The position numbers were made by a program, and so were the translations under genes. This document shows, piece by piece, positions 25,554 to 40,200 of a stretch of DNA of 64,000 bases. Within the stretch, counting starts at the first letter, position 1; each line of letters starts with the position of its first letter. The notes below the pieces were generated by a model. The model saw only the letters and a program-made list of their open reading frames with translations, did no database searches and was not told the DNA's origin. The DNA lies in contig OZ014415.1 in assembly GCA_963965975.1 (NCBI GenBank), forward strand, positions 8,471,057 through 8,535,056. Direction: 5' to 3'. The stretch is from Xestospongia bergquistia. Lineage: Eukaryota; Porifera; Demospongiae; Haplosclerida; Petrosiidae.

Positions 25554-28500
25554 CTATTTTTTAAACACAACTTTGAACGGGCTGCCTTGAAGATGTTCTC
25601 CATGCCACTTGACACTAATTATCGTTTCAACAGGATCTGGAATATCATATGAGACACTGAAGGTATAATCTCCATTATGTTTTATAGCTACATAGCGTGC
25701 AGGGACATATGCTCCATAAACTGCTACTTCGAGAATCCCGTTGCCTCCACCCTCTCGGCAATCCACCATAAAATTACCTGGGTTCTCCAGGTCAGAAATT
25801 AAGCATTTTGTAGCATCAGCTTCTGGACGATTGAAATAACAGATGAACGGAGAGTGTGGTACGTCAAGACTGGCATATTGAATGTGGAGTTTACATTCAC
25901 CTGGTAACACAGCCGAAACCACTCCTGAATAATGACCATCACCCACAGCTTGACAAGACACTGTTGATCCCTCAGGACCTTCCAAACAAGCTTCAAGTTT
26001 AGCTCCTAACCCAGCTGCTGATGTATCGACAGCAAATACTATCTTGTCTTCCACGAGGACGCTAGTTTCATCGAGACCTGTGCACACCACAGCAGAAGGA
26101 TCGACTACATATACAATAAATGTACTTCCTCCTAGTGTAGCTCCACCATATTTGACTAGGAGTGATAAAGGACCAATGACTGTTGGAGTGAAAGCTACTT
26201 CATAATGACCCTCGTCTGTTTGGGTTATTGTAGCTTGTAGTTCACTTTCATCTGCCTGTTTAATAGCAACAACTAGATTGCATTTGGTTAAAGCTTCAGC
26301 GCTGGCTACATTGACATTAAAAATTGTCTCCATATTGACAACTGCTCCATTGTCAAGACCAGACATAGTACATTCAGATAGGTCAATGGTTGCTATGGCA
26401 ACTTTTTCACCAATAGGTACTTCATTGAAACAATAGATAACGAACTGAGCTGTTTCGAGTTCTGGTATGTACTCAACTTTCCAATTGTTTTCGTCAATAC
26501 AAACAGCTGTACATTCTATCATAGATTGTTGACCATCTTCATCTTCAACTAGTACTCCAAATTCACCATCTTCTGGGCACTCATCTAAGTAACATTCAAA
26601 GAAATTAACTTCACCTAATATTGCTTCTTGTGTTCCTTCATCTTTGAGTTTGAAATCATCAGGATTGACTATGTATACTTGGCTAGCTCTTTGGGGGAAG
26701 GGTTTGTTGTCTAGTGTAAAGTCTACCATGTGGTATCCAGACGTTTCTGGTGTATAGCTAGCTGATAAGATTTCAGGTTTTTCATCGTCTACTGGTTCAA
26801 ATTTGAGAGGCATGTTCTGACCTGATGGAGTTGTCACGGTAGCTTCTAGAGGTAATGGACCAGATTTTGATGTGTCAATGATAATTTCTGCTGGTTCGTC
26901 AACACAAGCTCCTTTGCCTGTTACTCCTGAGCCATAAATAGAGACCTTTTCTGGATCTGTGATGCAGATCTTTAAGGGTTCTTCTCTGCAAGGTACTTCA
27001 TTGAATGCAGCTGCAATTTCGTATACACCTACTTCTGTAGGTGTGAAGGTAAAAACAAGAAGATCATCTTCTAAAGCTTGTGTAATTTCAGTCTCTCCTG
27101 GTCCTTTGATATTTATGCTAAATTCTCCAGGTCCTGCTTGACTGACATCATATTTGAGAACAACAGGTTCTCCGAGCTCATATTGGTCTGGTTCACTGGG
27201 AGTACATTTGACAGCTGATGGATCAAAGACATCCATTGTAAAAGGAGAATTAGGAACATTATGGCCACAATAGAGAACTGATACTTTGTGTGGTCCACCA
27301 TTCTCAGGAGTATAAGTTGCTTTGTACACTTTATCTTCAATTTCTGTTAGTGTCATTTCTACTTCTGCATCTGTTGGAGTTGTGATGAGAGCTTTGGGCT
27401 CGCCAGGACCAGCTTCTGTTGAGTTGATGTTGAGGTGAGTCTCCAATCGAGCTTGTAGTTTATCTTCTTCCATTGCAGGTCCACTGACTTTAACTTTGCT
27501 TGGGTCCCCAATTGTCAGAATGAAAGGATCACAGAGAGGATTACCAGCATAACAGAGGTTACATTCACAAACTGCTTCCACTTCAGGTACATACTTGATC
27601 TGACAATGATCATCATCAACCTTATCAACAACGAAATTAAGAGGCAGCTCTTGTTGATCACTTGTTAAGAGTTGCATTGTGATCTCTTCTGGTTCAATCA
27701 TAGGTAAGTAAAGATTGATAATATTCTCTTGACCAATAGCAGCTTCTTCTACTCCTGCACCATCTAACTTTGCTTCTTCTAGATTGACAATATGAGCTAT
27801 GAATGGTGACTCTGCTACTGGCTCACCATCAAATGTAATCCCTACTATGTATTTCCCAGGTACCTGGGGTGTGTAAGTAGCAACCTGAAGATCTGGGCTT
27901 TTTTCAGATTCTGATTTGAAGTCGAGGGGAACAGATTCTCCAGCTGGTGTCGAGAGAACTCCTGCCACTGGAGCAGGACCTGACTCTGATATATCGACTA
28001 TGACTTCAGCTACTTGGCCTGGCCGGACTCCTTTACCAGTTAAACCGGATCCATGGACATCTACTCTGTCAATATCAGTGACTGCAACTGTCAGTGGATC
28101 TTCAGTTATAGGCAAGTCATCGTATGTAGCTATAACTGCATATACTCCTGGAGTTTTCGCTGTGAAAGCAAAACTATGAAGACCCTCTTCTTGTTCGCAG
28201 ATAATGGGGCATTCCTCTGGACCCTGTACAGAAACATTGAAATCACCTTCAATGGCAGTGCTAAGATCTGCAAGCATTTGCACTTGCTCTCCAACTTTGA
28301 CAGTGTCTGGCTGTTTGGGCTTGAGCTGAAGAGGAGCAACATCAATGCATGTGGTTTTATATGGAGAATTGACAAGGGGGATGTCGTCAAAAGTGATATC
28401 TATTGTATATTCTCCAAGTACTTTGGGGACATAGCATACTTCATAGATAGTTTCTTCCTGTTGTGTAATTTCTACTGGTAGAAGTGAGTCATCAGGAGCA

Positions 28501-31500
28501 TGAATGACAGCTTTTACTGACCCAGGACCTGACTCAGTAGTGTCTACTGTGAAGTACGTATCTCGCTCAGCAGCAACTTTCCTTTTTATTCCAGGACCTT
28601 CAACTTCACATTTTGGAGGCATGCCACCAATAATTTCGACAGGGCTGCCAATTGGGTGATCATTAAAATATAACATGCCTTTGTGAAGTCCAGGATGAGG
28701 GACTTTGAAGGACACTTCATATTGTCCTTGATCATCTAGTTCATTAACAGTGGCTTCTTGTTCTTCATCATCTGGTGTTTGCAGTGTCGCTGTTAGTATA
28801 CCTGGTCCAGCAGATTCAGTGAAACATTCCAGTTGACACGTGTCTCCGGGTGCTGCATAAAGTGGTCCTGTTTCTGACACTGTCACATTGTCAGGCTCAG
28901 CTATGGGGACCTTAAAGGGTGATCCTTGCACCGGTTTGTCAGCAAAAGTCAAGCTAAGTTCATGGTATCCAATGATTTCAGGGAGATACTCAGTTTTGAA
29001 TATATTTTCATCTTCATCTGTTGGTACTAGCAGAAGAGGAAGGACTTGTTCGTCTGGTGTTTTAAGAGAAGCTTCTAATGGTGCAACACCAGATTCAGTA
29101 CAGTTAACGATGACTTCTGCTGGATGACCAACTCGTGCTCCTTTTCCAGTAACACCTGGACCATACACGTCAATCTTTTCAGGATCAATGGCTGAGACTT
29201 CCATTGGTTGATCAGTCAATGGTTTATCACCAAAACTGACATTAAGACTGTACTTGCCAACTTCAGTGGGTGTGAAACCAAACGTACAAGTTCCATCTCC
29301 ATTCTTTTTATAGTCAATAGGTATCTCAGCAGGGCCTTCTAAGTTTGCTTGAAGTCGACCTGCTCCTGCTGAACTTAAATCAACAGTGAACGAAACCTTT
29401 TCTCCAACAAGACATATTTTTTCACCTTCTTGAATAGATGCTTTAGAGGGATCACTGATCATAAATGTTGGTTTATCGGCAAGGTCAAAACCTGAATAGG
29501 CAAAAAGAATTTGATATGAACCAGGCTGTGTAGGTGTGTAACGAATACAGTATTGATCCTCTTTGTTTGGAACTGGTTCTATATCAAAGTCTTTTGAGTG
29601 ATTTTCTGGTCCAGCTGCATATGCCTTTAAAGAACCAGGTCCTGCATTCCTACAGTCTGCCTCCCATGCAAGTGACGTATTGACAAGACAACTTTCTCCT
29701 GTTTTGTCTTGTAGACCATTTCCTTTGATTTTAATCAATGTAGGATCACAGACATACAACTCGTACGGCATGCTGTCAATCAATTTATCTCCAAAGAAGA
29801 TATAGATGAGATAAACCCCTACTTGCTTAGGAGTGAATTTAACAGTGTAAATTTTCTCTTTCTGTGACACTTCTGCTTCAATGGCTCTGTGTTTTGATAG
29901 CATTTGACTATTTCGTCTTATTGTTTTTGAGAGTAGTTCTTCTGGTATTTCTTCTTTAGCAAATGGACCGGCCACTTTAGCTGTAAGAGATTCACTTGTA
30001 GAGGATTGAGTTGTGTCAATGGAGTATTCAAACGAACTTCCCAATTTCACTCCTTGTCTTTTGAGCTGCACAACTTCTGTTGCTCCATCTACGCCTTCTC
30101 TGGATACAGCTTCAACAAGGAAAGGACTACCAGGTATTTCCTGCTCATTAAAGCGAACGTGAATCGTGTATTCACCTAAAACAGGTGGTAGATACTCTAC
30201 AGATGCAATGCCATTTTTACCACCTTCAACCTTTGTCTCAGCTTCAGCTGGACCATCAATTGATACAGATAGTGATCCTTGTCCAGCCCTATGGAAATCA
30301 ACATCAAAATGAGCCTGCTCTTTCACATAAGCCTCGTCTAATCCATTGCCTGTAGCTGTCACCTGGATAGCATTCTCAGGGAACGAGGATTCCACTTGGA
30401 AAGGTGATTTGGTGACAGCTTTTCCGTCAGTTACCACTCCAATTGTATACAAACCTGGTTCACGAACTGGAAAACTATACATTGTTATATTCTCTTCTAC
30501 TGGTTCTTTTTGGACTTTCACCTTACCCATTGGACTGTAAACTTGAACATCAACAGTGCTAGTGGGCTGATCATTAAAATCAACAAAAAATTCAGCTGAA
30601 GTCCCAACTGTTAGACCACTTTCGAGTGCGGGTCCATAAACTGCTATAGCTGGTACTTCTTCTTCAGAAACCACTTTAAATTTGAAAGGACTATCTTCTG
30701 TTGGTAGCCCACTGTATACAACTGTAGCTGCATAATCTCCTGGAGTCTGGGGTGTGTATTCACATTTGAACAAACCATTTCCTGCATCAAAAACATCAAC
30801 TGTCGTCAAAGCTGGTCCAGTTAACTCAACTTCAAGTTCACCAGGACCTGCTTCACTGGTGTTGACCATAAAATAAGTTGGTTGATCAACAACATTGCCA
30901 TCTTGTATACCTTGACCATATACTTTGATCTTCGATACATCAATAATGTTGAATTTGACTGGACTTTGAGATATTGGCACATCGTCAAAACTAAACACTA
31001 AAGCTTCTTGGCAAGCAAAGACCGGAGTGAAGGCCACCTCATAAGTGCCATCCTTTTTGTCGCTGCACTTTGGAGAGGTTACTGCCTTGTGTTTTTCCAC
31101 TTCGTTTTGATCTGGACTCAAAACCAGGCATGAAAGAAGACCAGGGCCTGCTTCCTTGACATCTATAGATAATGTCAATTTCTTTTTGATTGGTACAGGA
31201 GCTCCATCAATACCAACTCCACTAATTCTTACCTTGGAAATATCGGTTACATTTACTGTAAAAGGGCAGCTAGGTAGTGCATTGCCTTGATAGATAACGA
31301 TGATAGAATACTTTCCAACTTTCTGTGGTTGATAAGTGTAAGTATAGACACCATTGGACTCTTCTTCAATAGAAGGAATCTCTCCTTCAGGACCTGTAAT
31401 AGTCAGATTAATAGCTGCTTCCTTCTCTGATGGTGTGGTTGGTTGTACATAGATTTGCACCTTCTGTTGGACTTGGATCCCTCGAGGAGCAACGCCAGAT

Positions 31501-33916
31501 CCCCAAACCTTACAAAGACCAGCTACAGAAATTGAAGGTACAATGATTGTGTATTGAAGAGTGACAGCTTTGGGTTTTGGTCCAATTATAACTGTTATTC
31601 TGTACTGGCCATTTTGTTTAGGAATATAGGTGTATTTGAATACTGATTCGATGGCTTTCTCTTGTGAACAGGTTACTTTTCCTTTGGACCCTTCAATAGA
31701 AACACTTATATCTTTACCAAAACCAGATGGTACGAACACATAAAACCAGGTAGCTTTTCCCGCCTCAATGCCTATTCCTTCCACTCCAGGACCCTTTGCC
31801 CAGCCAACTATTTCAGTTGCAGGTTCCTCAACTTTAACAGTGTATGGACTAGCACTTATGTCTTTTCCAGCAACCACAAGATTGATCTTGTACTGCCCGG
31901 CAAATGGAGGTAGATAGAGTACAGCAAATCTCCCTTTGCCAGTATTTTCAATGTTGACGAAGCTTGATCCAAGTTGACCTTTTGGACCGTTTATCTTAAC
32001 TTGAAGATTAGCATTGCTTGGGAGTCCCTCTACCCAGAATTCAGTGGGCTCGCTAGCACGAAGATCTTTTCCTTCAATACCAGGACCATATACTTTGCAA
32101 ATTCCCTGCCAAGAAATTGAACCAGACTTTGGTCGCTTTGTAGATGTGACATTTACGATGTATGGACAGCTTGGAATGGGTTTTCCCCACCAGAGGATCT
32201 TGATAGTATATTGGCCTTCTTCACCAGGTACATATCGACATTTGTAAATGTTGTCTTTAAAGCTGATTTCGGGTTTGACTTCCACGTTATTTGGTCCAGT
32301 GATGACAACTTTGAGGGAACCAAATGGTTTTGCCTCACTCACGTCAACAAAGAACTCAGCATGCGAATCACTTGGGGAGATTCCTTCACTCTTTAGACCA
32401 TCTCCGTAGGCTTTGACTTTGCTTGGGTCTCCTCCCTCTTTTATTGGTGCCCCAGGTTGTAGCTTGGCTTCGGGAAACTGAGAAAGATAGGTAATTACAC
32501 TAAGGGCATCAACCTTTGGATTAACAATATCTTCTGGGAGCAAAACCTACACAAATAGGATAATCAAGTTAATATGTAATTACCTATAGAGGTTATCGTG
32601 TTCTTACCATAGGGACACCCAGCCAGTCACGAGCCAATGTCATAGCATGGGTTGCATTTTCAAGGGGAGTGTCTGGTGACATAGTATATGCTTCAGGACA
32701 AAGGCCTGGAGCTGTGCCATCAACAAGAGCAGCTACCATTGTCCCATCATTCCAATCTGTGGTAAAGTTGGTTACTTTACGATGAGGGAGAAAATCCTGT
32801 AAATTGCATGAAATAGTGATAATTTTAGAATTGCATGATAATAGTGATAAATTATTTTCGATACCTTTAAAAATGCAAGTTGAGTTTGCACAATGCTAAA
32901 CTTAATTGATAATCAATTATTTCTAACAGGTAATAGTTATTGTAGTACAGATGTTTAAATTCTTGAGGTAGGTCAATATTCAAAACACAGTAGTATGTTA
33001 GCTATGGCTATATCAACAAACATTTGTCCCCCACACACACCTATCCAGACAATTACTATAATATATACAAGAGTACAACCTTGAGAAAGCACAACTGTCA
33101 TTATGTTCACTTATCTGGGAAAGTATGTACTCTAAATAGGATTTGTCACTTGTTACAGTGAAATACTGCAATCAATCAGGCTTGCAGTACAAGATTATTA
33201 TGGTGGAATGCATTATGGTAGATGACTCACTTGGACAAACTCCATTAGAACTTGTTTAGCTGATACGCTACCTCGCTTTTTCTCGTCAATACCGAATCCA
33301 ATACTTATTTGATAATGAAGAATTAAGGTCCAAATGAGACCTAATGTTAGCTTAAGATTTCCTTCGACAATGTCTCCGCTACCTGCAAGTTAGGTTAAAA
33401 AGAACCATTAAACAAGGGTAGTGAAGTCTTCCTTATTGCTAGCTATACAAAAACTTTGTAGGAGCTGAGCTTACCTATATTGACTATCTTGATCTTTTCC
33501 ACTTTAGTTAGCAATTTTAAAGCTAAATCTACGTTTTCCATCTTCTGAGCATGGACTCGCGGCTTCTTGTTATAACGACCGACCATTTTCTTTGACAGAA
33601 CTTGCACTAGACCAATGAGTTTGACGCCATCTAGGAAGTCGCTAGGAAGCTCTTTAACTTCCACACTGACAACCTTCAATCTTTCGTTGCACCATCGAGT
33701 GAATACGTTTCTTTGGATTTGCTTCCAGTCTGCATCGTCTTGCCCGTCAACTGGCTCCATCTTATCATTGAAAGAAGTTGGAGAGACAGGCGAAGTGGGC
33801 TCAGGAGTTGATTCCATCCGTTCTGCCCTGTAACAGAAGAATGCAAATCAAAATATTACGTTTCATCTGATAAAGACATTTTACCATGTTCTACTGTAAG
33901 CACGTTCTCTCGACAT
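25554..33916 (-). CDS. Filamin with 24 immunoglobulin-like repeats (long filamin)
   Basis: Actin cross-linker of the cytoskeleton. Five exons: 33885-33916, 33475-33827, 33231-33382, 32608-32796 and a single 6.99-kb exon 25554-32546; 2572 aa. The start (MSRERAYSRTWAERMES) is inferred from a tiny first exon that joins in phase; Met at 33817 is the alternative. Two calponin-homology domains form the actin-binding domain ([44 protein letters not shown]). From about residue 280 I count 24 filamin repeats, each opening near a DPSKV-like strand and closing near SPF. The last repeat (KCISDLENPGN-like start, [20 protein letters not shown]) is the likely dimerisation repeat. No long hinge is visible. 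Repeats 11-14, 15-18 and 19-22 are copies of one four-repeat block. Tandem with the next filamin and convergent with TECR. Confidence 0.95.
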
Positions 33917-34283
33917 TTTTCTGAGTCGAAAAATATCTATGAACTCGAATGGAAATTACTCCTTTTTATATTCTTATCTTTAATAATATTCATATTTTCC
34001 AATTATCACATGTGGGTGATATTAATTCACAGATAACTTTAAAGTGTCCAGATTATGATTATGCAATGCTGATTGCTACTCACCTGTAAAACAAACTAAT
34101 TACATAACCTCATGACTCCCTTTCAACCAACTTATTGACTCAGGCCCAGTGTATTCAATACTAGCTTGGCCTTTATATGTAAGAGTCACAACCCAGGCTC
34201 TATATCATGAGTGATATTAAATAATATGTTAGCAGCGAGTCAGCGTGGAAAATAAGTTAAAATAGATTGTAAAGTGATTACTC

Positions 34284-34285
<2 letters not shown>

Positions 34286-34335
<50 letters not shown>

Positions 34336-34358
34336 ATGTATATGTATATGTATATACG
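34286..34358. repeat. (TA)n/(GTAT)n microsatellite
   Basis: TA dinucleotides passing into TATG and TATATG units. Confidence 0.9.
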
Positions 34359-36347
34359 TAATTAATAATGGTATCACCTGTGAAAATAAAATTTAAAGGT
34401 GCTATGACCCTACACTGTTATATACCCTAAAGGCTCCAGGGGTTTGTATGACATTACCATGGTGATGTCATGGGAGTCACAAAGTCTTGCTCCTTTACAA
34501 TTTCATTTATAGACAAGTTGTTTGGTTGCCATGATCACAGAGACATCATGGCTGATCAGACCTCACTTTATCACACAACAAATCAACATACTAAATAAAC
34601 TGTCATAATTGCCTACCTTCTGGGAATGTCCAGTGACAATTCACGAAAATAAACTATTTTTATAACTACATTTTTTGTATCACAGCAACTTGGCTTGGCA
34701 ACTGATCACGACTACCATAACAGCTGTCTGGTGATAAATTATAACCAGCACACACACACACATTTCTGTTTATAAAATAACAATTACAGTTCAATGCAGG
34801 AAGAGTGAGTCTAATACTATTCAAACCCACTGATATAACTTAATAATGTTGCATAGTTTGTAGTAATAATTGATAAGATACATAACACAAACCTATTAGT
34901 TCTTTTAATCAAATTACACGCAACATGTCGTATAACATATCTGGCAAAAGTCTCTTATGTTTTCAAATACAGATCTCATCAACAACATGTTGATTCAATG
35001 ACTTCATCGTATGAGAATTTGAAAAAGGAGAGATTAGTAAGTGATAAGATTATATATAATATGATATATATTTAACATTTAAATTTATATGTCAAATATA
35101 TGTAAATTGTATGCATAGCATATTTCATATATGTACATATTGTTTACATATAAATGTTGTGGATTATATGCGAAATGTGTATGTATTATGTACGTACATT
35201 ATGTTAGTGTAATTGTCTGTTTATTAATGATCACTTATGCCTAAATCTTGTGCTTCTTTGCAAATTGCTGGCTTTGGTAATACTTGTAGCAATATTTAAA
35301 TATAAATATATTTGTGTATTTGATATTAACATATATATACATGTGTATAGATATTAATGTAGTAGTGATGTTTTAATTAACTATTAAACTAAACCCTTTA
35401 ACTTGGTCTAGTTATATTCTAGTTAATTAACTATAAATAATTAAAACTATTGTAACAGATGATAAAACTAATGATAACTAATTAAAAGTAATCGTAAAGA
35501 GGCCAAAACTAATTAATATTAAAAATAAAATGATGCTAAATTATGCTGAGTACTCTCAATGACCATTGATATTATATTTGTATCTTACCACACCCTTTGT
35601 CTATCAAATTTCATTTACTAGTACATGCACATGTTAGCATCAATGTGATGCTTTAGGCAAATAGTCCACTGAGAAGCAGCTTGGATCATATAATAAACAC
35701 CAGCTGCAGTTTGCGGCAAAACAAAGTGAAATAAAATTAAAACAAGAGGTTATGAATAATAAACTTATTATGAAGAAGAAAATGATCAACATGATTTTGT
35801 TACATATCAATCATGGCCAGCATTCCAACTGACAAGAACAAAAGGAAATGGAGTAATCAAAATGGCTAACCAGCTGGTAACGCTATAGAGTACAACCATT
35901 CATACCCTAATGAACTGTAGGTAGTTTGTGGTCACATAACTTGTCCACTTATCATAGACAACCTATCATCTAACTATTGTAGTAGTGATTCTATCTAGAT
36001 TACATATACATATAAAATATATCAGTCGGTGACATTTGGAAAGCAGATGATTATTCCCTTTGTAATCTTGTCACTAACCAACTAATGTTTCAACAACAGC
36101 CTGTCAATGACAAATGGACATTAATAAGATGTTGTTTTCCCTGATATAAATCTTTGACACATTCCACATTGTGTTCTAAGTTGCCATGGTGATGTAGTAG
36201 CATTTGGCTACCATAACATTTTAGTATGTATTCATATTCCTTTATCAATAGCAATTGTTATTCATATCCTCACACTTAGCACAGCATCACCATAGCAACT
36301 CAAGATGGCTTTTGGTATGCGTGCATTGGATGAATGGTAAAAACAAC

Positions 36348-36570
36348 ATCTCGTTACTTTCCAACTGACTTCCATTAACTAGAACTGTTATAAATAAACC
36401 ATCAATGCTATAAAGAGCTGGTTGAGAATTAGCATATGTCAGTACCATCACAAAAAATATCGTCTCGGTACAATGTACTATATTCTCAGTAGTCTACAGT
36501 GAACTCTTGTCAATGGCTTGTCAAGGTAGGATTGATTGGATGAGTAAACCTGATCCAGTACATGACAAAG
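36348..36570 (-). pseudogene. Decayed filamin repeat fragment
   Basis: Collinear with 37550-37791 in the short filamin (repeat 15). Shared blocks in the same order include GGTTGAGA, CAGTACCATC, TAGTCTACAGTGAA and the exact 19-mer TAAACCTGATCCAGTACAT (36545-36563 against 37773-37791), with substitutions and indels between them. No open frame remains. Confidence 0.8.
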
Positions 36571-37259
36571 AACTATGAAGTTTATAATAATAAGTAATTA
36601 ATAATTTTAGACAAGGAAACCCATCAAACATACTCCTGAAATTGTAATACATCTACAAATATTATCAATTAATTTATAAAGAAGTTAACTTTGTAAACCA
36701 TGATAAGCATCTTTGATTATTGTAATCTTCCTAGAAGCAGCTGTTAATTTATATATAAGCTAGTACAAATACATATAACTAATATTATGTGGCTCATGTA
36801 AGTATATCTATCTACATGATTTTAACTATTAAACCACAAACTACAGCTGCACGTTTTTAGTTGATTACTATCTTAAATAACTCACACATAACTTACATTG
36901 GTCAGTTCACTCCTCCATATCATTCTAATTATAAATTATCATATGATGATAGTGAAATTTGACACGATTAGTTCACTCACATAGAATAACCACAGATATG
37001 GCTTCCCATTCTATAGTGATATCTTTATAATGTCAAATAAAACTTTAAGACACTATTTTAGAAGACAGTACTTTAGTAATACAATAATTTTAAACTTTCA
37101 TTTCCAGCTTGGGTAATATACTACATAACATATTTTATATTAAGTGTTTATTTATTTATTGATTATTAATTAATGACCTATACATCTCACTATTAAATTA
37201 TATAATTAGTCATTAAAAGGTAAAATAACTCTTCTGGTACTAGTTGTAATACTTTTTAT

Positions 37260-40200
37260 TCACTCATTAGTATAGACCACAAAGGGACTTCCTGTGAGAT
37301 GTTGATCATGCCATTTAACGCTAATAATGGTCTTGCCAGGTGTCTTGATATCATACGAGACACTAAACATATAATCTCCATTGTGTTTTACAGACACAAA
37401 CTCCACCGGAACATATGTACCACAGACGCCAACCTCAAGAAGACCAGATCCTCCAGCATCCTTACAATCAACTGTAAAGTGACCAGGTTCATCTAGTCCG
37501 GAAATGATACATTTCGAGGCATCAGGAGGGGGTCGTTCACACTCCAGCTGGAAAGGACTTCCTTTAACTGGGACACCCATAAATAAAACATTGACACTAT
37601 AAAGACCTGGTTGAGATGCGGTATAAGTAATACTTTCAGTACCATCGTGATTATCTGTCTGCTGTATGTTGGTGACTTGCTCGGGCCCTTCAATAGAGAC
37701 ACTCACAGACCCTTTACCAGCTTCTTGGTAGTCTACAGTGAATTCTGCAGGTTCCTCAATGACTGCACGAGTTAAACCTGATCCAGTACATTTGACTTGA
37801 CTGGGATCTCCTACAGGCACACATATAGGAGAGGTATCCACTTCTCTTCCATTATATTGAATGGTGACATTATGATCTCCAGAACATTGTGGTGTATAAT
37901 CAATTTGGTACAAGTTCTTACCGGTTTCAGTAATCTTAACAGGTAAGTCATCATCGTTTGAGGATTTTATGACTACATTTAGGTCACCTTGCCCAGCATT
38001 ACATGCGTCAACTTCAAAGTAGGTTGACATATTTGCACAGAGTCCTGGCATGACACCAGGACCTGACACCTGACACTTTCTCAAATCTACAGCTTGAATT
38101 TGTCTAGCTTGTTCTTCAACTGGAAACCCATTAAAGCACACGTTGGATTCATATGTGCCAGGAGCATCAACTGAATAGTGTAATTCTTGAAGATTATCAT
38201 CCACTGGGGTAACATACCACTGAACAAGACTTGAACCATTAAATTCAGCTGACAATTCTCCTGGTCCAGCCTCGTTGGTAAAACACTCAATGATGTTGTC
38301 TTCCCCAACAAATGCATATTCCAAACCATCTCCTTGTAACCTTACTGACTCTGGTGAACCAATTGGCACTTGGAAAGGACTTTCTGGCAGCAACTCACCA
38401 TTAAACATCACTTCTACGCAGTAGTGACCAGGTTCAGTTGAAGTATATGACCCACAATAAGAGTCAATCTCTTCATCATTGTTATGAAGATCTATTGCCT
38501 GACTCTCTCCTGAGGGTGAAGTTACTCTAGCTTCAACAGGGGCTGGTCCTGACTTCGAGGTATCAACAATGACATCTGCTGGTTGACCTACACGTGCCAT
38601 CTCTCCTGTTATTCCAGAGCCACTGACCAAAACCTGATTGATGTCTCGCACTGGAATCCTGAAAGGACTTCCTGGCACTAGCTCACCTCCAAATGTTGCT
38701 TCTACTTGATATTCACCAGCTGCTGAGGGTGTTAAGGTAAAGCTTGCAACAGTATCTTTTTTGTTAGTTTGAGGCTCAAGTGAATCAGCTGCTGGTCCTA
38801 TTATGTAGACCACCAATTTCCCATCTCCTGCCTCAGAGAAATCAATATGCAATGATGTCGTTTCTCCTAGATTAATTCCATCAAATGCTGGGCCATAGAC
38901 TTTAATTTTTGATGTGTCATATACGGCTATTTCTGGTAAGTCTTCTATTGGGTTTCCAGAGTAGGTCACGAGCAGTTGGCATGATCCAAGTATCTTGAGT
39001 TGATACTCCAGCTGGTAGTTTTCGTTGTCATCCTCTTTTTTAACAAGTCCTTCTTCTGTTTTTCCTTCCCTTGTGTTCATGCAAGCTTCAACATAACCAG
39101 GTCCTGCTTGACTGCAGTCAACAATCCACTTCAGTTCAGACTCAATTGAAAACTCCGGTTTAGATGATTCGCCACAAGCTGGACCTTTCAGGACAACTTT
39201 TGTTGGGTCTGTGACATTGACTGGGAATGGAGATCCTGGTATGTAGTTGTCTGCAAAGATGACATTGATATCATACTTGCCCACTTTGCGAGGATTATAG
39301 ACAACACTGTATGTCTCATTTTTGTTGCTTGTAATAAGAGGTTTTGCTGGGGAAACTGGTGTCTGTTGATTAGTCCCATGTGGTCCATCAACAATCACAT
39401 CAACTGCTCCAGATCCAGCTTCAGTTGCGTCAATAACAAAATCCCCTGCATCTCCAATTTTAACTCCGTGTTCTCGTAGTCCATCACCAAAAGCTTTACA
39501 TTTGGCTGAATCTGTTGCTAACTCAAATAATGGTTTAAAAGGACTTCCAGGAATATGGGTGTTATTAAACTTTATAGTAATTGTATATACACCAGCTAAT
39601 TCTGGAAAATATCTCATGGTTACTGTACCATCCTCTTGGTCTTTACACTTCACTTCAACTTCATAGGGTCCTACAATATTAATATCCAAGGACCCTTCAC
39701 CAGCTTTTCGTAAATCCAATGTGAACTCTGCCCATTCATTAGATGTACCACCTTCTAGTCCTGTTCCCTCGGCTATTACATGTGTTGGGTCTGGTTTCCA
39801 TTTGACAGGGACGTGGTAAGGTGAGTTTGGTATAGCTTCGTCAGCGAATGCAATATCAATGACATATAAACCAGCTTCATCAGGATCAGTATGGTAGCAA
39901 AACTGTGTGATACCATCTTCAACTTCTTCTTCATGAAACTCCACCCCTCCTGCAGGACCCTCTATCTTAACCTGAACCTCCCCATCTCCAGCTTTACTAT
40001 AATCTACGTAAAATTCTGCCAAATTATCTGTGGTAAGGCCTGTAGGTTCTAGACCTGGACCTGAGGCAGTGACAGCAGCTGGATTTGTTTTTTGTTTTAT
40101 GTTAACGGAATAGGGACTGTTAAGGATGTGTTCATTTTCAAAGAAAATGTCGATTACATAATCACCAGCAATGGTGGGTGTGTACTCACAATGTATGATG

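Larger units (their letters stand above)
33917..37259. other. Intergenic DNA between the two filamin genes
   Basis: About 3.3 kb, very AT-rich, no gene recognised. It contains a TA/GTAT microsatellite (34286-34358) and a decayed filamin fragment (36348-36570). The rest shows only short low-complexity stretches. Confidence 0.6.

Noticed and set aside
26959..32396. Several plus-strand frames of 60-140 codons opposite the long filamin
   Set aside because: Antisense shadows of the 7-kb filamin exon; no resemblance to any family.
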